Source: Clavibacter sp. | GTDB taxonomy: Bacteria; Actinomycetota; Actinomycetes; Nanopelagicales; Nanopelagicaceae | Assembly (NCBI GenBank): GCA_003569145.1 | Contig: BGOH01000008.1 | Coordinates: 31,110 to 95,109, forward strand | Length of the DNA stretch: 64,000 nucleotides | Direction: 5' to 3' | Part shown: in pieces, positions 1-9,736 of the stretch | Position numbering within the stretch: the stretch's first letter is position 1 | Layout of the letters: each line of letters starts with the position of its first letter | Made by a program: the position numbers and the translations under genes | The notes under the pieces: model-generated | Database searches by the model: none | What the model saw: only the letters and a program-made list of their open reading frames with translations | Told to the model about the DNA's origin: nothing

Positions 1-199
1 CATCTTCTGCCGTAATTACCTCTCCTTTGTCAAGGTCAACCGCTGCGCTCCAAACTGTGATCATCCGACTCGATGAATTGGAGATGACTAGAGCTGAGAT
101 AAATGAGGCAGCAATTAAGCATCCGCCTAAAATCGTTTTAAGATAACTACGGATAGAGAAGTTAAAGGAATTTTTCTGAAGCTTATTGGTATTTTTCAT
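1..199 (-). CDS. SAF-domain protein, N-terminal part (cut by window edge)
   Basis: Reading the minus strand from the ATG at 199 gives 66 uninterrupted codons to the window edge. Residues about 18-42 form one hydrophobic segment (LGGCLIAASFISALVIS), so the protein is probably membrane anchored with the rest outside the membrane. From about residue 48 the pattern VWSAAVDLDKGEVITAED resembles the start of a SAF domain, as in CpaB/RcpC-like and antifreeze-like proteins. Function is unknown and most of the protein lies outside the window. Family assignment rests on this short motif and is moderate. Confidence 0.6.
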   Translation of the reverse strand, partial: MKNTNKLQKNSFNFSIRSYLKTILGGCLIAASFISALVISNSSSRMITVWSAAVDLDKGEVITAED

Positions 200-333
200 T
201 GGCAATGAATACCTAATTTCTTGCTCTCTGAGCTTCTACGTCCACAACTAAAACTCAGGTATTAACAAGCTGTGGACAATTCCTCATCCTTTTAGATGAT
301 AGTTATTTCGCATTTAATAACCATGCTCTATCT

Positions 334-858
334 ATGAAAAATGAAGCAGAAATAAGAAGTAAAGGATTTGATCTTTCTGATTATGACTTATTGGATCATC
401 CGGCATTAGAGCTATTTGAGCAAAATAGCTTTTATTCAACTCCTCTTTTTGGAAGAGACGTAAGCCAGGAAAGCAATAAGCTCTATCTAATTCCAACTAG
501 CCATGGCGAGAACTATGAAGCAGATTTTGCTCCCACTCCTTCTTCTCTTGCAGAACTTCCCAATGCCACGCGCTGGACTCTGACTTATCTAATTACCGCT
601 CTTGAGATTATGGCTGCAAGGCGCCCAGCCTCTCAGGTTGCTCGCACTACACACCGCTACACCTATAACTCACTACTTACTCAAGTAGGAAGCTTGAAGG
701 AGGTTCCCAAGATCAAAAGTGTTAGAAGAAGCCAGCCAATAGTTGGAGTCGTTGAACTAAACGCAACATTGATTTTCAAAGAGAGAATTAGAGCTCTCGT
801 TGCGCGCTTTGAAGGGGTCGATCACAAATGGCTCTGTACTGAGTTAAGCCTTATATAG
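334..858 (+). CDS. Rv3235 family protein (DUF6459-like)
   Basis: A 174-residue soluble protein without signal peptide or membrane segment. The first half is low in recognisable motifs. The C-terminal half has the pattern I associate with the Rv3235/DUF6459 family: a helical region (TLTYLITALEIMAARRPASQV), then a short beta unit ending in an Arg-rich helix and a WLCTEL motif at the very C-terminus. In mycobacteria the family also sits close to secA1, which supports the call. It is convergent with secA, with only four bases between the stops. Biochemical role unknown. Confidence 0.6.
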   Translation: MKNEAEIRSKGFDLSDYDLLDHPALELFEQNSFYSTPLFGRDVSQESNKLYLIPTSHGENYEADFAPTPSSLAELPNATRWTLTYLITALEIMAARRPASQVARTTHRYTYNSLLTQVGSLKEVPKIKSVRRSQPIVGVVELNATLIFKERIRALVARFEGVDHKWLCTELSLI

Positions 859-862
859 AAAG

Positions 863-3544
863 CTATGCAGCTCCATGACAGCGTTTATATTTCTTTCCAG
901 AACCACATGGGCAAGGTGAATTTCTAGATACTCCGCCATTTACTGCCGGTGATGAGTTTGAAGCCTGACCACTCTCACTTGGCGATGAGTAACGAAGCTC
1001 TTGCTTAGGAGCAGCTGGAGTAACGCCCTTTGCTTCGACGTGTTCATTTTCAACCTTGACTTCAACATTAAATAAGAATCCAACAAGTTCTTCCTTAATT
1101 GCATCCATCATCGCAGAAAATAGCTCGTATCCCTCTTTTTGATATTCAACAAGTGGATCTCGCTGCGCCATCGCGCGAAGACCAATTCCTTCCTGGAGAT
1201 AATCCATCTCATAGAGATGCTCGCGCCACTTTCTATCTAGGACAGAAAGGAGAATCTTTCGCTCAAGTTCGCGCAGGACTTCAGCGCCTAGATCTTGCTC
1301 ACGTTTTGCATAGGCCGCAAAGATGTCATCTAGGACTTTAGCGGTGAGGAAATCAGTATCTAAACCAGTTCTGCCACCAACTTCAGCTTCAATTTCTTCA
1401 ACTTTAAATGAGATGGGATAAGTTGCTTTCAGAGCGGTCCAAAGTTGATCTAGATCCCACTCTTCAGGAAATCCTTCATTAGTTGCTGCTCCAACATAAC
1501 CGCGAATCGTATCTTCAATAAATCCTGTGACTTGCTCCTTGATATCAGCGCCCTCTAAAACTTCTCGTCTTTCGCGATAGATAACCTCGCGCTGACGGTT
1601 CATCACATCGTCATATTTAAGAACGTTCTTACGCATCTCAAAATTCTGTGATTCAACTTGAGTCTGCGCAGATTTAATGGCATTGGTGACCATCTTTGAT
1701 TCAATTGGCGTATCTTCCGGAATGCCTGCAGCGCTTAGGAAACGCTCAACAAGAGCTGAATTAAACCTACGCATCAATTCATCTTGAAGTGAGAGATAGA
1801 AACGAGATTCACCAGGATCTCCTTGGCGACCAGATCGGCCACGGAGCTGATTATCGATACGGCGGGACTCATGTCGCTCAGTTCCTAGAACATAAAGTCC
1901 ACCAAGTGCAACAACTTCATCATGGCCTTTGGAGACGGCAGCCTTCTGTCTTTCAATTTCAGCTGGCCACATCGCTTCGTACTCTTCAGGGTTTTCAACT
2001 GGCGAGATTCCCTGACGTTGTAATTCATAATCAGCCATAAATTCTGGGTTTCCACCAAGCATGATGTCAGTTCCACGACCTGCCATATTTGTTGAAACTG
2101 TTACAGCTCCAACCGTTCCTGCTCTTGCGATAATGGCCGCTTCACGTTCATGCTGCTTAGCATTTAATACTTCATGCGGAATACCTTTGCGTCTAAGAGC
2201 GCTTGAGAGAACTTCTGACTTTTCAACGCTAACAGTTCCAACCAAAACTGGTTGTCCCCTCCGATGGCGCTGGGCAATATCGTTAGCTACAGCTTCAAAT
2301 TTGGCATCCTCAGTTTTATAGACCAGATCTGATTGATCAAGTCGTTGCATGACTTTATTGGTTGGAATTGGAATTACTCCAAGCTTGTAAATCTGCATAA
2401 ATTCTGAAGCCTCAGTCATCGCTGTTCCGGTCATACCAGCTAACTTGTCGTACATGCGGAAGTAGTTCTGCAAGGTTATTGTGGCCAGAGTCTGGTTTTC
2501 ATCTTTGATCTCAACCCGCTCTTTTGCTTCCAGCGCTTGATGTAGACCTTCGCTATAGCGACGGCCAGATAGAACTCGGCCGGTATGTTCATCAACAATT
2601 AAGAGCTCTCCACTCATGATCACATAATCTTTATCGCGCTTAAATAGCTCTTTAGCCTTAAGAGCATTATTTAGATAGCCAATCATTGGAGTGTTTACTG
2701 CTTCATAGAGATTTTCAATACCTAGCAGCTCTTCTACCTTTGAAACTCCAGCATCAAGAATTCCAGTATTACGCTTCTTTTCATCAACTTCATAATGCTC
2801 ACCGCGAGTTAAGCGCGATGCAATATTGGCAAATTCTTGATACCACTTCGTTGCCTTATCAGCAGGTCCACTGATAATCAGAGGGGTTCTAGCTTCATCA
2901 ATCAAGATTGAGTCAACTTCATCCACGATGGCAAAGTTATGTTCACGCTGCACGCAATCGGCCAAGTTCCAAGCCATATTGTCTCGAAGGTAATCAAAAC
3001 CAAATTCATTATTTGTTCCATAGGTAATATCGCAGTTGTACTGTTCGCGGCGCTCTGCTGGGCTCATGGATGCCAGAATTACCCCGACCTTTAAACCTAA
3101 AAATCTATGGATGCGTCCCATCCACTCGCTATCACGCTCTGCTAGATAATCATTAGTGGTAACAATGTGAACCCCTAGACCAGTGAGAGCATTTAGGTAT
3201 GAAGGAAGAGTTGCTACCAAAGTCTTTCCTTCACCAGTTCGCATTTCTGCAATATTTCCGCGGTGAAGTGCGGCGCCTCCCATAATTTGAACGTCATAGT
3301 GGCGCTGTCCCAGTGTTCGCTTTGATGCCTCTCTGACTAGAGCAAAAGCTTCTGGAAGAAGGTCATCTAAATCTTCTCCTGCTGCAAGGCGTGCTTTGAA
3401 GGTATCGGTCATTGCCCTTAGCTGCTCATCGCTCATCGCGACATAAGTTGCTTCGTGTGAGTTAACAAGATCAGCAATCTTTTCTAATTGCTTAAGTGCG
3501 CGCCCTTCTCCGGCACGCAGAATCTTGTCGAGAATTGCAACCAC
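863..3544 (-). CDS. secA: Preprotein translocase ATPase SecA
   Basis: ATP-driven motor that pushes unfolded preproteins through the SecYEG channel. At 893 residues it has normal length for housekeeping SecA1. Visible elements: Walker A GEGKT at 104-108, the DEVDS Walker B box near residue 207, the motif [10 protein letters not shown], the helicase-like [11 protein letters not shown], and a complete C-terminal zinc-binding SEC-C motif [13 protein letters not shown] in the last 15 residues. Start is the GTG at 3544. Upstream, comF follows directly; the hibernation factor gene hpf that often separates comF and secA in actinobacteria is absent. Confidence 0.98.
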   Translation of the reverse strand: MVAILDKILRAGEGRALKQLEKIADLVNSHEATYVAMSDEQLRAMTDTFKARLAAGEDLDDLLPEAFALVREASKRTLGQRHYDVQIMGGAALHRGNIAEMRTGEGKTLVATLPSYLNALTGLGVHIVTTNDYLAERDSEWMGRIHRFLGLKVGVILASMSPAERREQYNCDITYGTNNEFGFDYLRDNMAWNLADCVQREHNFAIVDEVDSILIDEARTPLIISGPADKATKWYQEFANIASRLTRGEHYEVDEKKRNTGILDAGVSKVEELLGIENLYEAVNTPMIGYLNNALKAKELFKRDKDYVIMSGELLIVDEHTGRVLSGRRYSEGLHQALEAKERVEIKDENQTLATITLQNYFRMYDKLAGMTGTAMTEASEFMQIYKLGVIPIPTNKVMQRLDQSDLVYKTEDAKFEAVANDIAQRHRRGQPVLVGTVSVEKSEVLSSALRRKGIPHEVLNAKQHEREAAIIARAGTVGAVTVSTNMAGRGTDIMLGGNPEFMADYELQRQGISPVENPEEYEAMWPAEIERQKAAVSKGHDEVVALGGLYVLGTERHESRRIDNQLRGRSGRQGDPGESRFYLSLQDELMRRFNSALVERFLSAAGIPEDTPIESKMVTNAIKSAQTQVESQNFEMRKNVLKYDDVMNRQREVIYRERREVLEGADIKEQVTGFIEDTIRGYVGAATNEGFPEEWDLDQLWTALKATYPISFKVEEIEAEVGGRTGLDTDFLTAKVLDDIFAAYAKREQDLGAEVLRELERKILLSVLDRKWREHLYEMDYLQEGIGLRAMAQRDPLVEYQKEGYELFSAMMDAIKEELVGFLFNVEVKVENEHVEAKGVTPAAPKQELRYSSPSESGQASNSSPAVNGGVSRNSPCPCGSGKKYKRCHGAA

Positions 3545-3575
3545 GGATCAACCTTCCACTTGATGAACTAGGGCT

Positions 3576-4277
3576 CTATCGTATTAGTAGGCGGTGGGCT
3601 GACGCACATACCGTTGCAGCGCCCAAAACTGTCAGATTTCTCTCCCTTAAAGCCCGAAAAGCGCTATCTAACGTAGCCCCGGTGGTCAATACATCGTCTA
3701 TTAGCAAGATTGGTCTTTCCCTTACTAAATCATCACTTCTAAGCCTAAAGGCTCTGGCCATATTGCTCTGGCGCGCAGTATAGGAAAGTTCGCTCTGATC
3801 TCTAACGCTCTTCTGATGAATAAGTAGTTCCTTCCAGCGCCAGCGCACTCCATTCTTTTGCTTTTGCAGCGCAACTAATTGATCAAGGATTGGGTGGAGA
3901 AACGATCCACCTCTTTTTCTTATCGCAGATTTAGTTGAAGGAATCGGAACTAGTAAGCAATGCGAAATACTTAGCGCTGGATTGTCTAATTCAAACTTCT
4001 CTAAAGCAGTACTCAGCGCTCTTGCCATCCAAAATTGTGCGACTCTATTTCTACTCTCTTTGGCTTGAATTATAATTCTAGAACTTGCTGCGTTATAAGC
4101 AAGAACTGAATTAACTGCTAAACCTTTGACATATCGCCGCTGGACAGGTGCAAGCCAGAACTGCTGACATTCTAAACAAAGTGGTGCAAACTCAACTTGA
4201 CAGTAAATACAAATTTTTGGAAAGACTAATGAAGTTAGAGCTGAGAAAATTCCTTCTTTTCTTTTATCAAAGTCCAC
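3576..4277 (-). CDS. ComF family protein (phosphoribosyltransferase-like)
   Basis: A 233-residue double-zinc-ribbon plus phosphoribosyltransferase-type protein. Cysteines at 23, 26, 34 and 37 form the N-terminal zinc ribbon. The PRPP-binding signature IDDVLTTGAT lies at about 193-202. The family is linked to DNA uptake (ComFC) in competent bacteria, but is present in many species with no known competence and its role there is uncertain. In other actinobacteria comF lies between lpqB and hpf/secA; here it touches mtrB on one side and secA on the other, so both lpqB and hpf are missing. Confidence 0.85.
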   Translation of the reverse strand: MDFDKRKEGIFSALTSLVFPKICIYCQVEFAPLCLECQQFWLAPVQRRYVKGLAVNSVLAYNAASSRIIIQAKESRNRVAQFWMARALSTALEKFELDNPALSISHCLLVPIPSTKSAIRKRGGSFLHPILDQLVALQKQKNGVRWRWKELLIHQKSVRDQSELSYTARQSNMARAFRLRSDDLVRERPILLIDDVLTTGATLDSAFRALRERNLTVLGAATVCASAHRLLIR

Positions 4278-4324
4278 TTAGACATTTTTAGCAAAGCAGG
4301 CAAATAAACTAAGTGTTTAGAACT

Positions 4325-5863
4325 TCAATGTGTGGGTAACTCACCTATGGGAACTTCAGTTATGGGTTGACCTTGCGTCAATGGAAGAGTCAAAACAAAT
4401 TGTGCGCCAGCGCCTAGTTCTGACCAGAGCTTGATATCGCCGCCATGAAGGTTTGCATCCTCTCTAGCAATTGATAGTCCAAGGCCTGTTCCACCTCTAA
4501 TGCGAGAGCGCGACGGATCTGCGCGCCAGAAACGATCAAAGACTCGCTCCAGGTGATGGGTGGCAATACCAACTCCATAATCTCTAACTGCGAGTGAAAC
4601 TGCGCTCGAACTAGCTTTGACTGTTAAGTCCACAGGATTTCCTTCAGCATGATCAATAGCATTTCCTAATAAATTGCGCATAATCCGCTCAATACGTCGC
4701 GAATCCCCATCAATTAAAACTTCATCCTCTGGGACATCGATTCGAATTTTCACATCTCTTTGCTTAGCATCCATCGCCAAATCTTCTACGCAGCGATTAA
4801 CTAGCTGAACCAGGTCAATTTTTGACAGAGACAAAGTGGCAACTTGAGCATCAAAGCGGCTGACCTCTAATAGGTCAGTTAACAATTCTTCGAAGCGATC
4901 AATCTGAGAGAGAAGAAGTTCAGCACTCCTTGCAATAGTTGGATCAAATCCCTCTCTAGCTGCAAAGATCACATCAGATGCCATACGAATAGTTGTTAGT
5001 GGAGTTCGTAGCTCATGCGAGACATCAGAGACAAATCTCTGCTGAAGTCTTGAGAGATTCTCTAGACGAGTAATCTGTTTGGCAAGAGTATCTGCCATAT
5101 CATTGAAAGCAGTCCCAAGTCTGGCAACTTCGTCACTTCCTTTAACTTGCATTCTCTTTAAAAGGTCGCCTGCGGAAAGTTGCTCAGCTACTTCAGCGGC
5201 ATACCTGACGGGCTTAATAACTTGCCTTAAAACTACTGAGGCAATAACCATAATCAATGCCATCAGAATAAGTCCTGTGCCCCACATCGAACGACCAATG
5301 AGATCAATCGTTTGCTGCTGTGATGAAAAGTCAAAGAGTACATACATTTCATAGCGACCTACAGACTTAATATCTATACGATGACCAACAGCAACTCCAG
5401 CAACGCTCTCTCCATTGAAATATCGCAAGTTCGTGCGCTGCCAATGAATCTCATCATCTTCTTTAACAAGCTGCCTTAACTCATTTGGAATTGAAGATGG
5501 CTCAAGGAAGTTTGAAGTAGATCTTGAGGGAATGCCAGCAACCCTTTTGCCAGTGCTACTAAGAAGTGCAATCTCTCGGCCCGAGGCTTTTGCGCTGACA
5601 TTTGTAGACTTAACAATTTCATCGACAATTGTTTTGTAATCGGTATTTTTATTGAGGCTACCAATTAAGAAGCGATAGTCAGCATATTGAATTGCAGCTT
5701 CACCTTCAGAAATTGCTGCCGAAATCTTCTCCTCGATAATTCCATCAGAGATACGGTTATAGAGGTTGGAGCCAAGGAAATAGATTAAAGCTATCGAGAT
5801 AATGCTTGATACTGAAAATACTTTTCTAAATAAAGAGGTTCTAAAGTATTGGGTTATCTTCAC
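4325..5863 (-). CDS. mtrB: Sensor histidine kinase MtrB
   Basis: Membrane histidine kinase partner of MtrA, which in actinobacteria controls cell-wall remodelling, division and osmotic responses. 512 residues: TM1 at about 16-32, an extracytoplasmic sensor of about 155 residues, TM2 at about 192-213, a HAMP linker (about 214-265), HisKA with SHELRTP and phospho-acceptor His283, then an HATPase domain with NLLGNAID, DYGVGI and GGTGLGLSIAR. It follows mtrA by 14 bases. The usual downstream lipoprotein gene lpqB, whose product modulates MtrB, is not here. Confidence 0.9.
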   Translation of the reverse strand: MKITQYFRTSLFRKVFSVSSIISIALIYFLGSNLYNRISDGIIEEKISAAISEGEAAIQYADYRFLIGSLNKNTDYKTIVDEIVKSTNVSAKASGREIALLSSTGKRVAGIPSRSTSNFLEPSSIPNELRQLVKEDDEIHWQRTNLRYFNGESVAGVAVGHRIDIKSVGRYEMYVLFDFSSQQQTIDLIGRSMWGTGLILMALIMVIASVVLRQVIKPVRYAAEVAEQLSAGDLLKRMQVKGSDEVARLGTAFNDMADTLAKQITRLENLSRLQQRFVSDVSHELRTPLTTIRMASDVIFAAREGFDPTIARSAELLLSQIDRFEELLTDLLEVSRFDAQVATLSLSKIDLVQLVNRCVEDLAMDAKQRDVKIRIDVPEDEVLIDGDSRRIERIMRNLLGNAIDHAEGNPVDLTVKASSSAVSLAVRDYGVGIATHHLERVFDRFWRADPSRSRIRGGTGLGLSIAREDANLHGGDIKLWSELGAGAQFVLTLPLTQGQPITEVPIGELPTH

Positions 5864-5877
5864 TTTTTTCAGTGTCT

Positions 5878-6567
5878 CTAACTTCTATTACCTAGCGCGC
5901 CTGCCTTATATCCAATGCCGCGAACCGTGCCAATGATTGTTGGATTTTCAGGGTCATGCTCAATCTTGGCGCGCAACCTTTGAATATGAACATTGACTAA
6001 ACGGGTATCGGTTGAGTGGCGATATCCCCACACTTCACCAAGTAAAGCTTCTCGAGTAAAGACTCTTCCTGGTTCTTTCGCTAGCGATACTAAGAGATCA
6101 AATTCAAGACGCGTTAAGGGAATCTCCTTCCCTGCTCGAGTAACTGTGTGCTCCACAATATCAATGGCTAAATCACCGATAGTAAGAGTGCTGGAGATCT
6201 CTCCGCCTGTTCTACGTAGCCTGGTTCTAATTCGCGCTACTAACTCTGATGGCTTAAATGGCTTGACCATGTAGTCATCAGCGCCTGCTTCAAGCCCTCT
6301 AACAATGTCATGGGTATCACTCTTTGCAGTGAGCATCACGATTGGTACCCGCATAGAGTGTTTACGAATCTCTTTACAAACTTCTATTCCATCAAGACCA
6401 GGAAGCATGATGTCTAGCAAAACTAAATCTGGCGGATTATTGCGAAAGACTTCAAGTACTTCATCGCCCCTGCTAACTAGGTCGACTTCAATACCTACGC
6501 CATTTAGAACAATTCCCAACATTTCGGCAAGGTCTTGATCGTCATCAACGACCATTACCGAAGTCAT
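5878..6567 (-). CDS. mtrA: Response regulator MtrA (OmpR/PhoB family)
   Basis: 229-residue two-component regulator. The receiver domain has the acidic pocket VVDDDQD (8-10), phospho-acceptor Asp52 in LLDIMLPG, and the switch/Lys motif KPFKPSEL. The C-terminal winged helix contains LTRLEFDLLVSLA and RLVNVHIQRLRAKIE, close to mycobacterial and streptomycete MtrA. The start overlaps the ahcY stop by one base, so the genes are probably cotranscribed. In actinobacteria the order ahcY-(tmk)-mtrA-mtrB is conserved; tmk is missing here. Confidence 0.95.
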   Translation of the reverse strand: MTSVMVVDDDQDLAEMLGIVLNGVGIEVDLVSRGDEVLEVFRNNPPDLVLLDIMLPGLDGIEVCKEIRKHSMRVPIVMLTAKSDTHDIVRGLEAGADDYMVKPFKPSELVARIRTRLRRTGGEISSTLTIGDLAIDIVEHTVTRAGKEIPLTRLEFDLLVSLAKEPGRVFTREALLGEVWGYRHSTDTRLVNVHIQRLRAKIEHDPENPTIIGTVRGIGYKAGALGNRS

Positions 6568-7847
6568 TAGCTACCGTGCTTCCAAGAGTTTAGATATTCA
6601 TTCTGAATTGGGTTCAAAGTATCAATCGTTGCACCCATTGACTTCAATTTCAGACGAGCTACTTCTTTATCAATTTCAACTGGAACCATATGAACTCCAG
6701 CGCCAAGTCCCTTTGCGCTCTTTACCAACCACTCAGCGGTGAGAGCCTGATCAGAAAATGACATATCCATTACAACAGCAGGGTGTCCCTCTGCAGCTCC
6801 TAGATTTACTAGACGGCCTTCAGCAATTAGAAGGATTCTTCGCCCATTTCCTAGTAGGTACTCATCGGTTTGATGGCGAATTTTTGGGTTCTTCTGTGAA
6901 TTCTTCTCAAGCCAGGCCACATCAATTTCAATATCAAAGTGACCAGCATTGGCCAAGATTGCTCCATCTTTCATTAATTGGAAATGCTCAGCTGCAATAA
7001 CAGTGCGATTACCGGTAACAGTTATAAAGATATCTCCTACTTTTGCTGCCTCTGCCATCGGCATTACGCGATAGCCCTGCATAAGTGCATCAAGTGCTTT
7101 AGTTGGATCAATCTCAGTAATTACAACTTCGGCGCCCATTCCTCTAGCGCGCTCTGCTACTCCCTTGCCGCAATAACCAAAACCAGAAACCACAAAAACT
7201 TTTCCAGCAATTAATTGGTTTGTAGCACGAAAGATTGCATCAATAGTTGATTGACCTGTGCCATAGCGATTATCAAACATATGCTTGGTATCGGTGTCAT
7301 TAACAGCAATCATTGGGAAAGTTAGTGCGCCATCTTTTGCCATCTGCTGAAGACGAATAACACCAGTGGTTGTCTCCTCGCATCCTCCAGTGATATTTGG
7401 AAGTAGTTCAGTTCTTGTGGTGTGTAGGGTGTTTACTAAGTCGCATCCATCATCGAAGACTTGGTGCGGAGCAATATCAAGAGCAGCATTAATGTGTGAG
7501 TAATAGCCATCACGGTCAACAGCGTTTCTAGCAAATACGCTAATTCCATATTCATAAACCAGAGCTGCTGCTGTGTCATCTTGAGTTGAGAGTGGGTTAG
7601 AAGCACATAGCGCAAGCTCTGCCCCTCCAGCTTTTAGAGTCCTCATTAGATTGGCAGTCTCAGTTGTTACATGCATGCAGGCAGCAAAGCGAACGCCTTT
7701 AAATGGCTGCTCTTTTTCAAATCTCTCTCTGATTTGAGCAAGTACTGGCATATTGCGCTCAGCCCATTCAATCCGCTTCTTTCCTTCAGCAGCAAGTGAA
7801 GCATTGGCAATGTCATGTTTTGGCGTAGTCATAGTTGTTGGATTCAC
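6567..7847 (-). CDS. ahcY: Adenosylhomocysteinase
   Basis: NAD-dependent hydrolase splitting S-adenosylhomocysteine into adenosine and homocysteine, completing the methyl cycle. 426 residues, the short bacterial form. Visible motifs: NVTGG-like [12 protein letters not shown], the active-site [17 protein letters not shown], and the NAD-binding stretch [22 protein letters not shown]. The GTG at 7847 is preferred because AGGAGAG lies about 9 bases upstream; an ATG five codons later has no ribosome site. The adenosine released links this gene to the nucleoside-salvage island at 38-54 kb. Confidence 0.95.
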   Translation of the reverse strand: MNPTTMTTPKHDIANASLAAEGKKRIEWAERNMPVLAQIRERFEKEQPFKGVRFAACMHVTTETANLMRTLKAGGAELALCASNPLSTQDDTAAALVYEYGISVFARNAVDRDGYYSHINAALDIAPHQVFDDGCDLVNTLHTTRTELLPNITGGCEETTTGVIRLQQMAKDGALTFPMIAVNDTDTKHMFDNRYGTGQSTIDAIFRATNQLIAGKVFVVSGFGYCGKGVAERARGMGAEVVITEIDPTKALDALMQGYRVMPMAEAAKVGDIFITVTGNRTVIAAEHFQLMKDGAILANAGHFDIEIDVAWLEKNSQKNPKIRHQTDEYLLGNGRRILLIAEGRLVNLGAAEGHPAVVMDMSFSDQALTAEWLVKSAKGLGAGVHMVPVEIDKEVARLKLKSMGATIDTLNPIQNEYLNSWKHGS

Positions 7848-7900
7848 TTAAATTTCTCTCCTGATGGGTTTAGAGCTTGCCTCTGATTAGAAGGCGTAGT

Positions 7901-9289
7901 TTACCCGTTTCTTATTAACTGCAAGACCAGATCTCGCATGGAAGCCATCTGCTCTTGGGTATCGGCCTCAACATTTAGCCTTAATAACGGCTCAGTATTT
8001 GAAGACCTAAGGTTAAACCACCAATTCTTAGCGTTAACAGTGAGACCATCAAGCTCATCAAAAGTTAAACCTGGCTCATAATCTTTAAAGTGGGACTTGA
8101 TCTTATTTATCGCTTTGCCCTGATCAACAACGGTTGTATTTATCTCACCGCTTAGGCTGTATCGATTAAAGCTCTGCATTAACTCAGATAGCGGAATCTG
8201 ACTTTCAAGAAGTGCTGCTATTGCATGAAGGGCAGCAAGCATTCCAGAGTCGGCTGACCAAAAGTCTTTAAAATAAAAATGTCCTGAATGCTCTCCCCCA
8301 AAGACTGCGCCTTCATCTGCCATCATCTGTTTTATATATGAGTGTCCAACTCTGGAGCGAAGCGCTCTACCACCTGACTCAGCAATTACTTCAGGAACAG
8401 CTTTGGAGCTAATTAAGTTATAGATAATTGACGCACCTGGATTTTTAATAAGTTCTCGTTTTGCAATTAGCGCTGTTAGCGCAGATGGTGAGACAAGATT
8501 TCCTTTTTCATCAACTAAGAAACAGCGATCAGCATCGCCATCAAATGCCAAACCAATATCTGAGCCTTTCTCCCTTACTAGATTTTGTAGATCAACTAAA
8601 TTTTTAGGCTCGATCGGATTTGCCTCGTGATTTGGAAAACTTCCATCTAATTCAAAATAGATGCCATCAACGATTGCATTAATCTCTCGCATAACTGCAG
8701 GCGCGGTATGCCCTCCCATCCCATTTCCCGCATCAATTGCAATCCGCAGCGGTCTTGATTGAAAATCTGGCGCAAAAGACTTCTCTGGAAAGAGTGAGAA
8801 TAGAAACTTAACGTAATCGGCTAGTAAATCTTGGCTCCGCTCTTTTCCCATAGGGCGATTTGGAATGGGAAATCCTTGAGCTATTGCCGACTTAATCCAA
8901 GCCAGCCCTGACTCTTGGCCAATTGGTTTGGCCCCGCTTCTACATAGCTTTATTCCATTGTATTGCGCTGGATTATGGCTAGCAGTAAACATTGCTCCCG
9001 GCATATTGAGAGCCCCTGATGCAAAATAGAGTTGATCTGTAGAGCAAAGTCCAATTCGAATTACATCAAGTCCTTGTGAGGTTATGCCATCTGAAAATGC
9101 GGTAGCTAAATCAGGAGATGATGGGCGCATATCTTCTCCCACAACAATGGTTGCTGGCTCGCGCTCTCGTTCAATAAATTTAGCAAAGGCGATTCCAAGT
9201 GCAAAGGTGAAGTCAGCGCTTATCTCTTCATCAACCAGGCCACGAATGTCATAGGCCTTAATTACTTTATCAAGCAGCTCTTGATCCAC
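7901..9289 (-). CDS. manB: Phosphomannomutase/phosphoglucomutase
   Basis: Interconverts hexose 6- and 1-phosphates, probably mannose, feeding GDP-mannose and surface glycans. 462 residues, normal for the bacterial PMM/PGM family. The catalytic phosphoserine loop is TASHNPAQYNG, the metal loop is DGDADR, the sugar-binding loop is GGEHSGH, and the C-terminal phosphate-binding loop is RSSNTEPLLRLNVE. Gene order with DUF3499, DUF5719, glycosyltransferase and whiB is conserved in actinobacteria, supporting the manB role. A manA gene that often sits beside it is not seen. Confidence 0.9.
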   Translation of the reverse strand: MDQELLDKVIKAYDIRGLVDEEISADFTFALGIAFAKFIEREREPATIVVGEDMRPSSPDLATAFSDGITSQGLDVIRIGLCSTDQLYFASGALNMPGAMFTASHNPAQYNGIKLCRSGAKPIGQESGLAWIKSAIAQGFPIPNRPMGKERSQDLLADYVKFLFSLFPEKSFAPDFQSRPLRIAIDAGNGMGGHTAPAVMREINAIVDGIYFELDGSFPNHEANPIEPKNLVDLQNLVREKGSDIGLAFDGDADRCFLVDEKGNLVSPSALTALIAKRELIKNPGASIIYNLISSKAVPEVIAESGGRALRSRVGHSYIKQMMADEGAVFGGEHSGHFYFKDFWSADSGMLAALHAIAALLESQIPLSELMQSFNRYSLSGEINTTVVDQGKAINKIKSHFKDYEPGLTFDELDGLTVNAKNWWFNLRSSNTEPLLRLNVEADTQEQMASMRDLVLQLIRNG

Positions 9290-9307
9290 TCTTAAATCTT
9301 AGCGGTC

Positions 9308-9694
9308 TTACTTATTATCTGGAATTGCGCGAAGATGGCCACGACGACCAACTTCAGGAGTTACTGCCTTTGGCGCTATCTCTTCAGCAAAACTCTGGCG
9401 AATTGCATCAGCAATTGCGATTAAATCTTCTGGAGAAGGTTCAACTATTTCTCGGTCAGGATTATGTTCAATGACGCTCCAGCCTTGCGGCACGGTTAAT
9501 TTAGCTGAGTGCTCAAGACAGAGATCATAGGCATGTGGTTCTACATAGGTTGAAAGTGGTCCAATGAGCGCTGTGGAGTCAGAGTAAATATAGGTAAGAG
9601 TTTTAATTGCATGCGCGCTACATCCAGAGCGCGTGCATCGTCTTCCAACAGCGCTAGGGCGAGAATTTGGCCTTGAGCTATTAGTTGATGACAT
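9308..9694 (-). CDS. DUF3499 family protein
   Basis: 128-residue actinobacteria-specific protein of unknown function. It has a zinc-finger-like arrangement: two cysteines near the N-terminus (RCTRSGCSAHA, about residues 20-25) and, after a YIYSDSTA strand, the motif HAYDLCLEH with Cys and His residues. The C-terminal half is charged and Pro-rich. The pairing with manB on one side and DUF5719 on the other is the standard actinobacterial arrangement and is the main support for the family name. Confidence 0.85.
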   Translation of the reverse strand: MSSTNSSRPNSRPSAVGRRCTRSGCSAHAIKTLTYIYSDSTALIGPLSTYVEPHAYDLCLEHSAKLTVPQGWSVIEHNPDREIVEPSPEDLIAIADAIRQSFAEEIAPKAVTPEVGRRGHLRAIPDNK

Positions 9695-9736
9695 GGCGCG
9701 AGATTAGTCGCTTACCTCCAACTTTTATGGGATTTA

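Noticed and set aside
7848..7900. SAH or SAM riboswitch before ahcY
   Set aside because: Only about 50 bases are available and only a small AGAG/CTCT hairpin is visible; I see no conserved riboswitch pattern.
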